This document shows positions 14,094 to 24,215 of a stretch of DNA of 64,000 bases, one piece after another. Under the pieces are notes generated by a model, which was given only the letters and a program-made list of their open reading frames with translations, made no database searches and was not told the origin of the DNA. This DNA is from Brachynemurus nebulosus (taxonomy: Eukaryota > Arthropoda > Insecta > Neuroptera > Myrmeleontidae), in contig JAPWDM010000001.1 in assembly GCA_035578155.1 (NCBI GenBank), positions 81,015,561-81,079,560 on the forward strand, written 5' to 3'. The translations under genes were made by a program, and so were the position numbers. Within the stretch, counting starts at the first letter, position 1. Every line of letters begins with the position of its first letter.

Positions 14094-15884
14094 CACGGTT
14101 AAAAATATTGGTTTAATAAGTAATCTAACAGAGGTTACATATATGGCAACACCAAAATTTTATTAAAATCTAATCGGTTCCATTTATTAAAAAATTTATT
14201 GTAATACAACTGATATTAAAAGTTAATTGAACTTGGTTTAGAGTCACAAAACCAAATCTTATTCCAGTTGTATTACAAACTAATACTATGAATATTAAGA
14301 TTCTAAATTCAAAAGGTATTAAAAATAGCTAACGGTGGATTATATTTTAAACCAAATATGTATTAAAAGATAGGTTTCCTTGGTTTGAAATTTTAATATT
14401 GTCTGTATTATAGTCTAATATTTTAATTACTAAATATTGTAATGAAGGTTATATTGAAACTCAAATTGCATTTTTGTATTACCAACATTTTATTGATTTT
14501 TTTCACAATAAACAAAATAAACGTGAATTTCTAAAAAAAATTGGTTTTCCGGGCTTAGCTCATGGTCTGCTTCTTCTTGAACGTGTTCAGTAGATTCTTC
14601 CGATTTTTTCTTTTTCTTGAACTATAATTTTTCATAACATTATAATAAAACCTGTAAATAAAGAGGAAAATAAGTAGAATTATTGTCAGTTAAATGTTAG
14701 TTGTAAAGACTTACCACATAATTGAAGTGCTTAAATTCTATGCTGACTGCTACATTACATCGCCGAAGTTGTCCGGATAAATAATTGTAATTTTGATTTA
14801 AATAAAAATCAGAACCCTTCGCTCTTGTCTGGTAGATCTTGAGTTCGAAACCAAACGGGGAAAATACCTTATCTAAATTACCATACCGCTCATCTATCAA
14901 TAATCATTCTATTATCAAAATCAGTTATGTTTTACAGCTTTACACCAAACGATTTCATAGTAGTTACGCACCTAGAAAATAGATGACAAAATTAAAATAC
15001 TTTATTTTTCCATATATCGTTCTATACTTAAAACCGACATTACGTACCTTGTATAAAAACCTGAATTAAAAAATAATTTATTTGAATTTTTATATTGATA
15101 AACAATATCGACTATTATTTCAGGGATCCATGTCAGTTGTAATTCAATAAAAAGGAAAATTCAAAATTTCAATAAAAAGAAAACATTTTGGGAATGAACG
15201 GTAATTTATTTAATAAGAGAAATGACTTTATACAAACAATTGAAATTACATTTTTAAATATTCAAGTATTGTTATATTTAAATGCTTTAAGCCCGACTCT
15301 CAAGTTACGAAAACAAACAAAATAATTGAAGCTACGAGTTGTGTGTGTCGTGTGTGTGGCTTATTGGTGACGCATTTATACATACATATTTTGATATTCC
15401 GTGGGAAATATTTCTTGATGTTAACTTAGTCAACTAACCAACCGAACAGCTCGTTGGAGACCAACAGAGAAACAATATTATAAATTAAATAGGTTGGAGT
15501 GAGGACATAATAACAAACTGGGTATTCACTTGTGACTGACAACACCAACAGAGAACACACAGATATTTAAATCTAATTGATTGAAACCAAATTAAGATTA
15601 AAATCTAAGTATTCTTTAATTTGGAATTAAAAAATTTATATAAAATTTGAATTGCTTTCTAGTATTTTTTTGGTTTCATTCTTGTGATTTCAATAATTTT
15701 ATATTATATTTTAATAAAAAATGGTTTAAATTATGGAAATAATATAAATAGATTAAACTTGAATACCAAAAAATATTAGAAATATTTTAATATAAAGGCA
15801 GGATTTAATTTTAGTATTTTAATATTTAGTTTTTCCAGTAAGTTAAGGTTGGATTAAAAAATTACTCCAAGATTTTTAACCGTG
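14094..15884. mobile_element. 1.8-kb TIR element, TA-flanked, carrying exon-like sequence
   Basis: The left end CACGGTTAAAAATATTGG and the right end in reverse complement CACGGTTAAAAATCTTGG match at 17 of 18 positions. Each is preceded by TA, which fits a TA target duplication (Tc1/mariner-like or similar). Subterminal regions are rich in GGTTTAATA-like and AATATTTTAAT-like phrases. No transposase is found. The interior includes a two-exon gene fragment on the minus strand (14490-14900) and a less AT-rich stretch at 15290-15560. Confidence 0.75.
14490..14900 (-). pseudogene. Two-exon gene fragment inside a TIR element
   Basis: Minus strand. Exon A spans 14900-14715: 62 codons, with VFSPFGFELKIYQTRAKGS and FKHFNYV at its end, followed by the donor GTAAGT. 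A 93-base intron (14714-14622) ends in TTATAG. Exon B (14621-14490) continues in phase: lysine-rich, then SEESTEHVQEEADHELSPEN, then a stop. Both junctions follow GT-AG and the frame stays open, which is unlikely by chance in ~75% AT DNA. I do not recognise the family. It could be the element's own gene or a captured host gene. The true 5' end is not visible; the Met at 14900 is only the first in frame. Confidence 0.5.
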
Positions 15885-16296
15885 TAATATATTAATTTAT
15901 TATTTTGTATAAAAAATACATAAACATATGACAATTCGAAAATTTGAAAATAATATGTACATATGTGACTAAAAGCCTATCAATTAATGTTTAAATAAAT
16001 CAGAATATACATATGACATATTAAAAAATTGTAAATGCTGACTTTAATACACAATATATAAGGAAAATTGTACTTGCTGACTTTAATTTTTCCAGCTAAC
16101 GTAAACTGAACACACACATTGTGTACGCATAGTAGGCATGGGGTCATTGGCAACGTAATTGCCTATATTCAGGGGCAGTTGTGTGTGGAAAAATGCATAT
16201 ATTTAGGAGAGTAATGTTTGATGTTGGTATGTGACATCATACGTGGTGACTTTGCGAGGTCGCGACTAGCTACAATCCAAATTCGATCCAACAAAA

Positions 16297-16515
16297 ATGC
16301 AAACATTTGTGATGTTGGAAAATGGTTTGCTAACGTTACCGAGTCGATTCAATAATATGGACATTGAAAAGTTCAACCTGATAAAAAATTCGCCACAAGT
16401 AATAGGTCTTATTAACCATGGAGAAATAGGAAAAACATATTCGGTGAAATTTAAGTTAATAAATGTGTTGGATTATTACAATAATGTGGCGTATTATGTT
16501 GAAAACAATTTATAA
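16297..16515 (+). CDS. Small unknown protein, P1 left-arm copy
   Basis: A 72-residue ORF from ATG in context AAAAATGC, ending TAATTG. Key stretches are LLTLPSRFNNM and INHGEIGKTYSVKFK. Upstream of the Met the frame stays open back to a TAG near 16265 and encodes SKFDPTK, which aligns with SKFNSSK in the longer homologue at 26043-26369. The copy is therefore probably 5'-truncated, or the Met is internal. No signal peptide or membrane segment. The pattern LPxRFxN...G.IGKTY...FK is shared with the second palindrome. I cannot name the family. A small DNA-binding or accessory protein of a mobile element is one guess. Confidence 0.5.
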   Translation: MQTFVMLENGLLTLPSRFNNMDIEKFNLIKNSPQVIGLINHGEIGKTYSVKFKLINVLDYYNNVAYYVENNL

Positions 16516-16725
16516 TTGTGTTGAAATATTTCAGAATTCTGTATATTTTGTTGGCAATAAATGGCAACTGAAAATTGACATACTTTTTCATTTATGTATA
16601 CCCAATCCCTTTTCCAAAATAAAACACAAATATTTTTCCTAAAATAGATATTTATTTACAACAATAAAAAATAGGTATTTACATTTTACTATTACAATAC
16701 CGTTTATATAAAGAAATAACATTCT

Positions 16726-17592
16726 CTAAGGTGCAAAATCCACAAAAATATTCTTCACATCGAAAAGTGTTGTATATTGTTCTGTTGAGGCAGGTGAGTA
16801 CTTTCTTACAGGTTCATACTTGTTATCGTCGGTATAAGCTATTTGAGGTGACGAATCTTTTCTTCTTCTCCTCTTAACAAGTTAGCACGTAGGAATAATC
16901 CACTGTTAGCACTTGATTCAATATTATTCTTTGGCATAAAATCCAATTTTCTTAGAAAAATTCTGTTTTCTAACTTTAATTGTAGTTGGTCTCTTTCTAG
17001 ATGTGGTTGTTCAGTTTCCATACGTGGTTGGTCGTTTTTTGGATGTAGTCGGTTTGTTTCAGTAATAGGTTGAAAAATGCTTGATACTTTCTTTCGTATC
17101 GTTAAATACTAACATGTTTGTCAAATTTAATTCTATACAATCAAATGAAGTTTTCACACGGTCGGTCTTCTTTCAAGTAGCAGCTCGTTGTTTTCACACA
17201 AGTATTTAAAAAACCGAATTCTTAATACCGTCTATATGGTCTTAAATACAGGCCACGACCATTGACTGATGAAATCTTGTCACTAGTTCCTCGTTTTAAG
17301 GATTCGACTGATGATATAGCCTGTAGAAATGGGTGAATCGATGAATATCCATTGTTAACCACTCCGCGATGATCACCATCACCATCATTTTCACCACCAC
17401 TATCATCATCATCATTTTCATCATCATCATCATCATCATTTAATATGTATTTTCTTAACAAATGATCAATATCAATAATCTCATATTTTTCTAATTCACC
17501 AATTATTGATACTATCTTGCGCCCAATATTATGCTTCTTTAATTTATCAAGTCTCGTCGTTAATTCCTCTAGATGTTTATTATAGACGGTGT
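16726..17592 (-). pseudogene. Acidic unknown ORF, P1 left-arm copy
   Basis: Minus strand, running outward. From the inner end: KHLEELTTRLDKLKKHN (coiled-coil-like, from about 17576), GELEKYEIID, a poly-Asp/Glu tract encoded by GAT repeats (17378-17440), then SSVNGRGLYLRPYRRY and a stop at 17222. In other frames follow VFNDTKESIKHFS, a repetitive HPKNDQPRMETEQPHLERDQ stretch, FLRKLDFMPKNN (ORF 17021-16839), and finally AYTDDNKYEPVRKYSPAS ending at 16726-16728. At least three frame changes are needed, so it is broken or has introns I cannot place. Its inner (5') part is displaced by a GC-rich MITE at 17593-18000, which supplies the Gly-rich N-terminus of the long ORF there. Family unknown. Confidence 0.5.
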
Positions 17593-18000
17593 GACTGACA
17601 CTCACACCGTCACCCCCGCCGCCAACACGACTCCACCACCGCCCGCCTAGACGTCCGCCGCCAACCACCACGGTCGAAGAAGCACCCATCGCCCAATCAG
17701 TCCCACCGCCGCCGCATAAATAAGCAGACAGGCAAGCACCAGGCTTTCTAATATTGATATCGGCTAGTTGTATATATAGTATAGTATTTGCAATTTGTCT
17801 ATCATTATATAGCAACAATTAATTGCGGCTGCTCATCGCCAAAAGGGCATTGTTGGAAATGATGATTTAATGTAATCTCTAATGTACTTCTCACGAACAT
17901 TCCCATCAATTTCAACAATACTATTTTCATAAGGCGGCGGCGGGCGGTGGTGGAGTGGCGGCGGAGGCCGGCGGCGGTTGTAACGTTGTGAGTGTCAGTC
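17593..18000. mobile_element. GC-rich 408-bp MITE nested in palindrome P1
   Basis: The ends GACTGACACTCACA (17593 on) and its reverse complement up to 18000 begin imperfect TIRs of about 60 bp. These continue into CTCCACCACCGCCCGCC on both sides. The TIRs are over 65% GC in a ~25% GC setting, which marks it as foreign. It interrupts the acidic ORF just before its KHLEEL block. No TSD was settled. Confidence 0.75.
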
Positions 18001-18106
18001 TATGTAAAATCTTGCTGACATACAAACTGGCCAGTCTTGCGACAACAGCCGAACTATTCAGCACTGTCAAAATGATCACTGTCCAAATACACAAGCTAAA
18101 GTTCGA

Positions 18107-20004
18107 CAACGGTTATATAACCGTTGTATAACATGGGTTATAAAACCTTAAATGTTAAAAGTTAGTTATAATAACGTTTCACAAACGTTTGACCAATGTT
18201 GTCATAACCGATTTTGTCCAGTTTTTTTACAACTGTGGTTATATTCTTGGTTAATTCTAACGTTAGATTAACGTTATAAGAAAACGTTAAACCAAGGGTA
18301 TTTTCAAACGTTAGATTAAAGTTTAATAACAACTTTAAAGTAACGTTATTTACTAACTTTAGATTAACGTTTAAATAGATCTTTGAACTATGGTTATCTT
18401 CTAGCGTTACTCTAAGGTTTAAAATAACCTTAAAGTAAAGGGGTTATATACTAGTTATAATAACGTTTGACGAACGTTTGACAAACGTTGTCGTAACCGT
18501 TTTTGCCAAGTTTTCTTACAACCTAGGTTATTTTCTGGATTGTTTCTAACGTTAGAATAACGTTAAATGAAACCATTAAGCCAACTTTTTTTTTCTTGTT
18601 AGGCTAACGTTTAATAGTAATTTTTTATTATTAAATCCGACGTCCTTAAATTAAAAATAAAAAAAGACAATTTAAATTTACAAGATCAATTTATTTTAAA
18701 TTCAATCATAAAAGTAACATTCTTTGGTACAAATTAATTTTGACAGGTAACAAAAATACGTATTTCTTATACCATATACAATATATTTATTACATTGATT
18801 ACGTATAAAGTTTTATGAATTTAAAAATATGTTTTATTATAAATAATGGAACACAGTTGTATTATAACGAACTGAAAAATTAGAGATATTTTTTAATAGA
18901 GATAGGTACATTTATTTAATTATTTATTAATTTTTGAGATAAGTTTAATATGTAATAAATATATTTAATATAAAAATATTTGAAATCCTTTATTTTTAGC
19001 AACTTTTTTTTGAAACTTCAAAGTAAATATATTCAATAAATAATTTAATAACAGTTTAATTTAGTTCTAATTTATACTGAGTCTATTTAAAACTTCTACA
19101 TTTTGTTTTAGAGAAATAAGAACATATAAATTTTAACATGTAAAAAAATTGTTAGAAACAGAGTATACTTATTTTTTATAGATGCGGTTTTTATATAGTA
19201 CCCATAGGACAATAGTATTTAATTTTTAAATAAGATTTTTTGAAAATAAAAAATGTAAATATAGAAAAAAAGTATAACTATACAAAAAATAAAATTTTTG
19301 CTTAATGTTTTCTGCGTTATTAAATAGTAAATTTCAATGTTAATTTAACATTTACTTATAATTATTATAATTTTGCTGCAAAGCATTTAACGTTGTAGTC
19401 GGTATATTATGTTTTAAAGACCACTCCCAAATTTCATCTTTAAGTTGTTTATCGTCATTTTGCAACTTTTCAGATGAAATGCTTGCAACCCCTTCATAAT
19501 TTTCACTAACAAAACATTCAGAAGTACCTATTGTTTTAATTTAGCAAAACACTATCCACAAACATGGCAGCACTACTTCCATTTTAGAAAATATTATTAT
19601 GAGTATTATTTTCAACAATTTCACTGCTTTTCACATTATTATTTGATACTGATTTGACTTTTAAACGTTCTACGACTATTAATTTTATTTTTAAACATCG
19701 ATTTCATTTTTTATAGATAATATTTATATGTGGAAATTGCTTGCAATAAAACCAATCACTTATATAATGTAACACTTATAACGAAAATGACGCTAAATAT
19801 ATGGACGCGTGTGGTTCAGCCCAACTTATGGTTTGAAATTAGTTATAAAATAGTTATATTAAAACCATTGTTATAAAATGATTATATTATAACCGTTAAA
19901 TTAAAATATGCTGTAAAATAGTTATATTGTAACCAGAAGTTTAAAATATGTTGCAAAATGGCTATATTATAACCAGAAATTTAAAATACGTTGTATAACA
20001 GTTG
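18107..20004. mobile_element. 1.9-kb TIR element with GTTATATAAC-type subterminal repeats
   Basis: The left end CAACGGTTATATAACCGT and the right end in reverse complement CAACTGTTATACAACGTA match at 14 of 18. Many copies of AACGTTAGATTAACGTT and GGTTATATTATAACC-like palindromic words fill both subterminal regions (18110-18620, 19820-20000). The interior is very AT-rich. A minus-strand transposon-gene fragment lies at 19352-19677. It occupies the centre of palindrome P1. Confidence 0.65.
19352..19677 (-). pseudogene. Transposon-type gene fragment (W-x-L-K-x-N-I motif)
   Basis: Minus strand. An upstream piece (about 19677-19584) encodes VERLKVKSVSNNNVKSSEIV and stops. A second piece (19534-19352) encodes ECFVSENYEGVASISSEKL, then LKDEIWEWSLKHNIPTTTLN and a stop. 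The layout of a basic and polar N-terminus, then a W(A/S)(I/L)xxNI...L motif, recalls the leader of long uncharacterised proteins encoded by insect DNA transposons. I recognise only this short motif and do not assign a superfamily. About 100 codons of a much longer protein remain. Confidence 0.4.
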
Positions 20005-20048
20005 AATGTAGGTAAAATTTCAAACTATCAATTTCGTTCTCTATAATT

Positions 20049-20934
20049 ATGACTGGGCTTTTACAAACAGTTCTAGATATACTAATGATCAAAGAGCTTC
20101 AGAATACATCCGTAAAGGACGATGAGGGAGACGAACAAGAGGATAAAAATTATTTTAATCAAATATAAAGAAAACGATATCCAACAGCCAATTCAATAAA
20201 TGAAGATGCAAAAGTTAAACTTCTCAAACATGATAAATCAACAGCGGATGAAAACACTACCCTTCATAATGGTTATTCAGAATATGATGAAGATAATGAT
20301 GATGATGATGATGAATATTTGTATGATCCAAATCTTTCAGTATATATATTAAGAAATTTAATGACCACGACGCGAGTTGGAAAAGAAGTGTTTGAAATTA
20401 TGCGCAATTTATTCGAAAGAAGCCACATGAAAACTAATAACTTTGCACATTATTCCAGCAATAATAAACATCTAGAGGAATTAACGAAGAAACTTGATAA
20501 ATTAAAGAAGCATAATAGTGGGCGCAGGATAGTATCAAAATTGGTGAATTAGAACAATATGAGATTTTATTGATACTGAACCTTTGTTAAGAAAATACAT
20601 ATTAAATGATGATGATGATGATGATAGTGGTGGTGAAAATGATGGTGATTTATATCTGACAATTAACGTTAGAAAACAGAATTTTTCTAAGAAAATTGAG
20701 TTTTATGCCAAAGAATAATATTGGATCAGGTGCTAACAGTGGATTATTCCTACGTACTAACTTGTTGAGAGGAGAACAAGAAAAGATTCGTCACCTCAAA
20801 TATACGTAGCTTATACCGACGACAACAAGTATGAACCTGTAAGAGTGTATTCACCTGCCTCAAATTAAGATTCAACAGAACAGCATAAGACACTTCTCGA
20901 CATGAAGAATATTTTTGTGGATTTTGCACCTTAG
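20049..20934 (+). pseudogene. Acidic unknown ORF, P1 right-arm copy (keeps the 5' part)
   Basis: Starts ATG at 20049 (MTGLLQTVLDILMIKELQN). The frame continues through one TAA at 20166-20168, an Asp-rich run near 20288-20318, then YDPNLSVYILRNLMTTTRVG, HLEELTKKLDKLKKHN, and a 1-base deletion near 20536 relative to the left arm that causes the stop at 20552. Downstream, the poly-Asp tract, FMPKNNIGSGANSGLFLRTN and AYTDDNKYEPVRVYSPAS survive in scattered frames. The end at 20932-20934 matches the left-arm end. About 390 bp containing the GLYLRPY part is deleted. It preserves the upstream sequence that the left arm has lost to the MITE. Confidence 0.5.
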
Positions 20935-21145
20935 AGAATGTTATTTCTTTATATTAACGGTGTTGTAATAATAAAATGTAAATACCTATTTTTTTATTGT
21001 TGTAAATAAATATCTGTTTTAGGAAAAATATTTGTGTTTTATTTTGGAAAAGGGATTGAGTATACATAAATGAAAAAGTATGTCAATTTTCAGTTGCCAT
21101 TTATTGCCAACAAAATATACAGAATTCTGAAATATTTCAACACAA

Positions 21146-21364
21146 TTATAAATTGTTTTCAACATAATACGGCACATTATTGTAATAATCCAACACATTT
21201 ATTAACTTGAATTTCACCGAATATGTTTTTTCTATTTCTCCATGGTTAATAAGACAAATTACTTGTGGCGAATTTTTTATCAGGTTGAACTTTTAAATAT
21301 CCATATTATTGAATCGACTCGGTAACGTTAGCAAATCATTTTCCAGCATCACAAATGTTTGCAT
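21146..21364 (-). pseudogene. Small unknown protein, P1 right-arm copy, one stop
   Basis: Minus-strand counterpart of 16297-16515, of identical length (219 bases including stop). GAA has become TAA just after NNMDI, and GKTY reads EKTY. The rest (LLTLPSRFNNM, VKFKLINVLDYY) agrees. The inactivating change differs from anything in the left arm, so the arms have diverged independently. Confidence 0.6.
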
Positions 21365-21821
21365 TTTTGTTGGATCGAATTTGGATTGTAGCTAGTCGCA
21401 ACCTCGGAAAGTCACCACGTATGACGTCACATACTAACATCAAACATTACTCTCCTGAATATATGCATTTTTCCACACACAGACACACAACTGCCCCTGA
21501 ATATAGGCAATCACATTGCGTTGTCAACTGGCCCCATGCCTACTATGTGTACACAACGTGTGTGTTCAGTTTACGTTAGCCGGGAAAACTGAAGTCAGCA
21601 AGTACAGTTTTTCTTATAAAATAACCTATAATATTACTTTGTAATAAATAATTAAAATATGAATTAATTTCGCACTACAAACTGTTAAGAATATCTAAAT
21701 TTATAACTTGAGATCGTAAGTTACCTTTAGCATATTTTTTTCTTTTACGGCGAACTATTTCATATAATATTTTCGATTAATAAACTCAAACATTTTGTTT
21801 CAAGTATTCGTGTATTAAGAG

Positions 21822-21895
21822 GCGGGCTAGTCCCACGGCTAGCATCGCTGCTTCACGTACAAACATCACCGAGTTCGATTCTTAACAATGCGAAA
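21822..21895 (+). repeat. tRNA-like SINE head or tRNA pseudogene
   Basis: GGGCTAGTCCCACGGCTAGC resembles an internal A box, and GAGTTCGATTCTT a B box, spaced about 40 bases apart as in tRNA-derived polymerase III promoters. A cloverleaf cannot be closed by eye, so this is a SINE head or decayed tRNA, not a tRNA gene. Confidence 0.5.
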
Positions 21896-22255
21896 CTTTT
21901 TTTAATTTAAATACACCAAAATTTCAAACTCAAAATCTGGACGGGTGACGTCACAAGCTGTCGAGACCGTTCTGCACAACGTCTTACCATGGAGGATGCC
22001 ACAAAGTCTGTACAAGCGTCGTTACAAACCAGACACTAGGACATTCTATCGAAAGCCCTCAAAATCTGTACGAATGACGTCTTAAAAATAGCCAGCCGAA
22101 ATGAACAACATTGCCAAAAATTGCCGAAAATTGACTCGGGCCATCAAAAGTAAAAGACATTGTCAAAATTTACCGAAAATTGACCCAGTTCATTAAAAGT
22201 AGCTTGCTGAAGACTACTTGTTAAAAAGTATTTCAGTTTTAATATAGTATAGACG

Positions 22256-22335
22256 AGCCCCCGTCGTGGTCCGATCGGTAAAGCACCGGCTCAGTGTACA
22301 CAAATTCATAAGTTCTAATCCGCAAGCCAACTTGG
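22256..22335 (+). repeat. Second tRNA-like SINE head
   Basis: GTGGTCCGATCGGTAAAGCA fits an A box and AAGTTCTAATCCG a B box, about 45 bases downstream. The flanks (GAGCCCCCGTC at the start) look like an acceptor stem. Probably a tRNA-derived SINE. It leads into the minisatellite at 22368. Confidence 0.5.
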
Positions 22336-22367
22336 AAGAGAAAAGAAAAGTTATGTCATCACCCCAT

Positions 22368-22487
22368 CATTGAAGTCGCATCACAACATGGCCAATCAAC
22401 CAACAACTGATATCACAACATGGCCGACCGACCGTCGTTGCATCACAACATGGCCGACAGACCGACCGACGTCGCAACATGGAATAT
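22368..22487. repeat. Minisatellite, unit around CATCACAACATGGCCGA
   Basis: Four degenerate copies of (G)CATCACAACATGGCC(G/A)A followed by a variable CCAACC/CCGACC spacer, about 30 bp each. Confidence 0.75.
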
Positions 22488-22562
22488 ATGCAATTTTTTA
22501 CGGACACAACTGCCCCTGCAATATAGGCAATTACATTGCGTTGCCAAGTGCCCCAATGCCTA
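22488..22562. repeat. Fragment of palindrome P1 terminus
   Basis: The block with ATATATGCAATTTTT, ACAACTGCCCCTG and ATATAGGCAATTACATTGCG, ending ATGCCTA, matches the P1 right-arm terminus (21465-21545) in the same orientation. Its edge supplies the stop codon of the transposase remnant that follows. Confidence 0.75.
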
Positions 22563-22880
22563 CTTCAGCATTTCGCGAAAATCCTTAATTAAGTGATAAA
22601 CCGCCTTTTGACTCACGTCACTTTCTTTAACTATTACGTTCGATGGGTATTTTAAAATACACCCTAATAAAATAATCAAAAATTTTTCAGGCCGAATTTT
22701 AGAAAGCCCAAATACAGTATTATTTCTCACGGATTCTCGTGAGCGGCACCGTCTCTTTGTGCACTGCCAAGTCAGTAATCCATTTCCACGAAAAGTTATC
22801 AGATCCAAATCTTGAACTACACTCTTGACTCCAACTTCCTTCATATACGTGTTAAACGATGACATACTTCCTAAATCCAT
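22560..22880 (-). pseudogene. Merlin/IS1595-like transposase N-terminal fragment
   Basis: 106 codons from ATG. Motifs include GLLTWQCTKRRCRSRESVRN and NTVFGLSKIRPEKFLIILL. The pattern of a W-x-C zinc-ribbon end followed by C/R-rich S-V-R and then S-K-I/L...ILL is that of the N-terminus of ISXO2/Merlin-type transposases. The frame ends DFREMLK followed by a TAG that belongs to the P1-terminus fragment, so the DDE catalytic domain has been cut off. The first CxxC of the ribbon is not evident. The Merlin assignment rests on this motif only. Confidence 0.55.
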
Positions 22881-23085
22881 TATTTATGAAAAATAACAAA
22901 AATAACAAAAGCTGATAAATATTTTTGATTTCAATACAAGACGGAAATCAAAAACGCAATGAGTAACAAAATTGATAATATCTGTAAGAAACCTCGGAGG
23001 GTGCAAGTATCTGGTTTAAAAACATAAAGTCAAACTAAAAATGGTTTTTTACCAGTTACAATATGGGCAATATTTAAATTATTAT

Positions 23086-23540
23086 ACAAATTTTTAACTT
23101 CTGGCCCATTAATTTAATTAGAGGCGTTAATATTCTTGTTTGGTAAACTATCTACCGACAATCGGAAATTTCCAAACAATTTCCATCTTATACAAATTCT
23201 TACTTTCTGGCACATTAAATAATGTGCCAGAAATTAAGAATAGGCGTTACTCTGCATCCTTTCTATCTGTGATGTTTTTGTTTGCAAACTACTTATCTAC
23301 CGACAATCGGAAATTTCCAAAAAATGATTACCTGAAACTGTACGTTTGAAGAAATTAGATAATGAGATTTTGGGAATTTTCAATTATTTGTAGTAATTAT
23401 TTACTGTCCTTTAACTGGATTGGATTTTTTCGCTATATCTAAATTCTCAGAAAAATATTACCTGAAACTATACATATGTTTGAAGAAATTATATACTGAG
23501 TTTTTGGGGATTTGCAATATTGTCTGTAATAATTACCTAC
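23086..23540. repeat. Tandem duplication, degenerate units of ~100-130 bp
   Basis: CTACCGACAATCGGAAATTTCC occurs near 23152 and again near 23296, each preceded by TACAAAT(T)TTNACTTCTGGC-type sequence. A further pair, TTACCTGAAACTNTACNT...GAAGAAATTA, lies at 23329 and 23458. Non-coding. CTGGCACATTAA and TTAATGTGCCAG-like sequence at 23211-23235 also makes a small hairpin. Confidence 0.7.
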
Positions 23541-23569
23541 AGTGTGGACTTGAAAATTTCGGAAATAAA

Positions 23570-24215
23570 AAAAACATACGAATTGCATCTCGCGGTCACA
23601 GGATACATTTATCCTCACTGGAGGTCCCTAGTTTGCATTTTGAAATTCCCAACTTTAGTACAAGCACTATCAACGATCTATGATTTTTTGCTGTTATTAA
23701 TTAACTGATATTGAATCCCACAGGAACATTTAATCGGGATAAGGTTACACCATGTGTTAACTCAGGGTAAATAGTGTCTCTCTGTGTACTAAATTTCATC
23801 AGCTACGATTTAGTTACTTGGATGTGATTTAGCAGTTGATTTTGTTTCCACTGGGAGCCTTCAACCGGGGTGAAACTATCCTATTCAACACATTTTTATA
23901 ATATAATATTAACTTTTAGTTAAGTTACATATACTTCCATATAGAACTTAAACTTTTTTTTAACACAATTCAAAAATATAGAAAAATTTTTTGTGAATAT
24001 ATATTTTATTATTTTTACCAGATCAACATACAATTGTTATACATGGCAGTGTTCATGTAGGTACATAACATAGAAAAATTGAAAATGATAAAAGTATTTT
24101 TATCAAAATAAGTCATAAAATTAATTACGGTCTCTAAAAAGGTGAATTTTTTTTATTACACTTTTCAAATATGAAGCCACCAAAGGCTTTCAAACCGAAT
24201 AATTCCTAATAACAT
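23570..24215. repeat. Dispersed repeat, inverted partner of 12990-13320
   Basis: Shares blocks GTTTGCATTTTGAAATTCCC (23634) and AATTAATTACGGTCTCTAAA (near 24120) with the region after the Jockey LINE, in opposite orientation. No ORF of note. Confidence 0.75.

Larger units (their letters stand above)
16055..21622. repeat. 5.5-kb palindrome (P1) carrying paired ORFs
   Basis: The left arm, about 16055-17580, recurs in reverse complement at about 20466-21622. The outer ends share GCTGACTTTAATTTTTCCAG-like and TAGGCATGGGG...GGCAACG blocks. Reading inward, each arm has a small ORF pointing to the centre and an acidic ORF pointing out, converging tail to tail. The right arm lacks about 390 bp of the acidic ORF. 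The centre and left arm host two nested TIR elements (17593-18000, 18107-20004). The type of element is unknown. It could be an inverted duplication of one unit or two facing insertions. Confidence 0.85.

Noticed and set aside
17222..17818. Gly-rich N-terminus of the 198-codon ORF taken as a real domain
   Set aside because: That part is translated from the TIR of a GC-rich MITE. The homologous right arm has a different upstream sequence.
21822..22335. Functional tRNA genes
   Set aside because: A- and B-box-like words are present but I could not close the acceptor and anticodon stems, so SINE heads or pseudogenes are more likely.
22368..22487. CRISPR-like array
   Set aside because: Units of about 30 bp have no unique spacers of constant length. 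It is an ordinary degenerate minisatellite.
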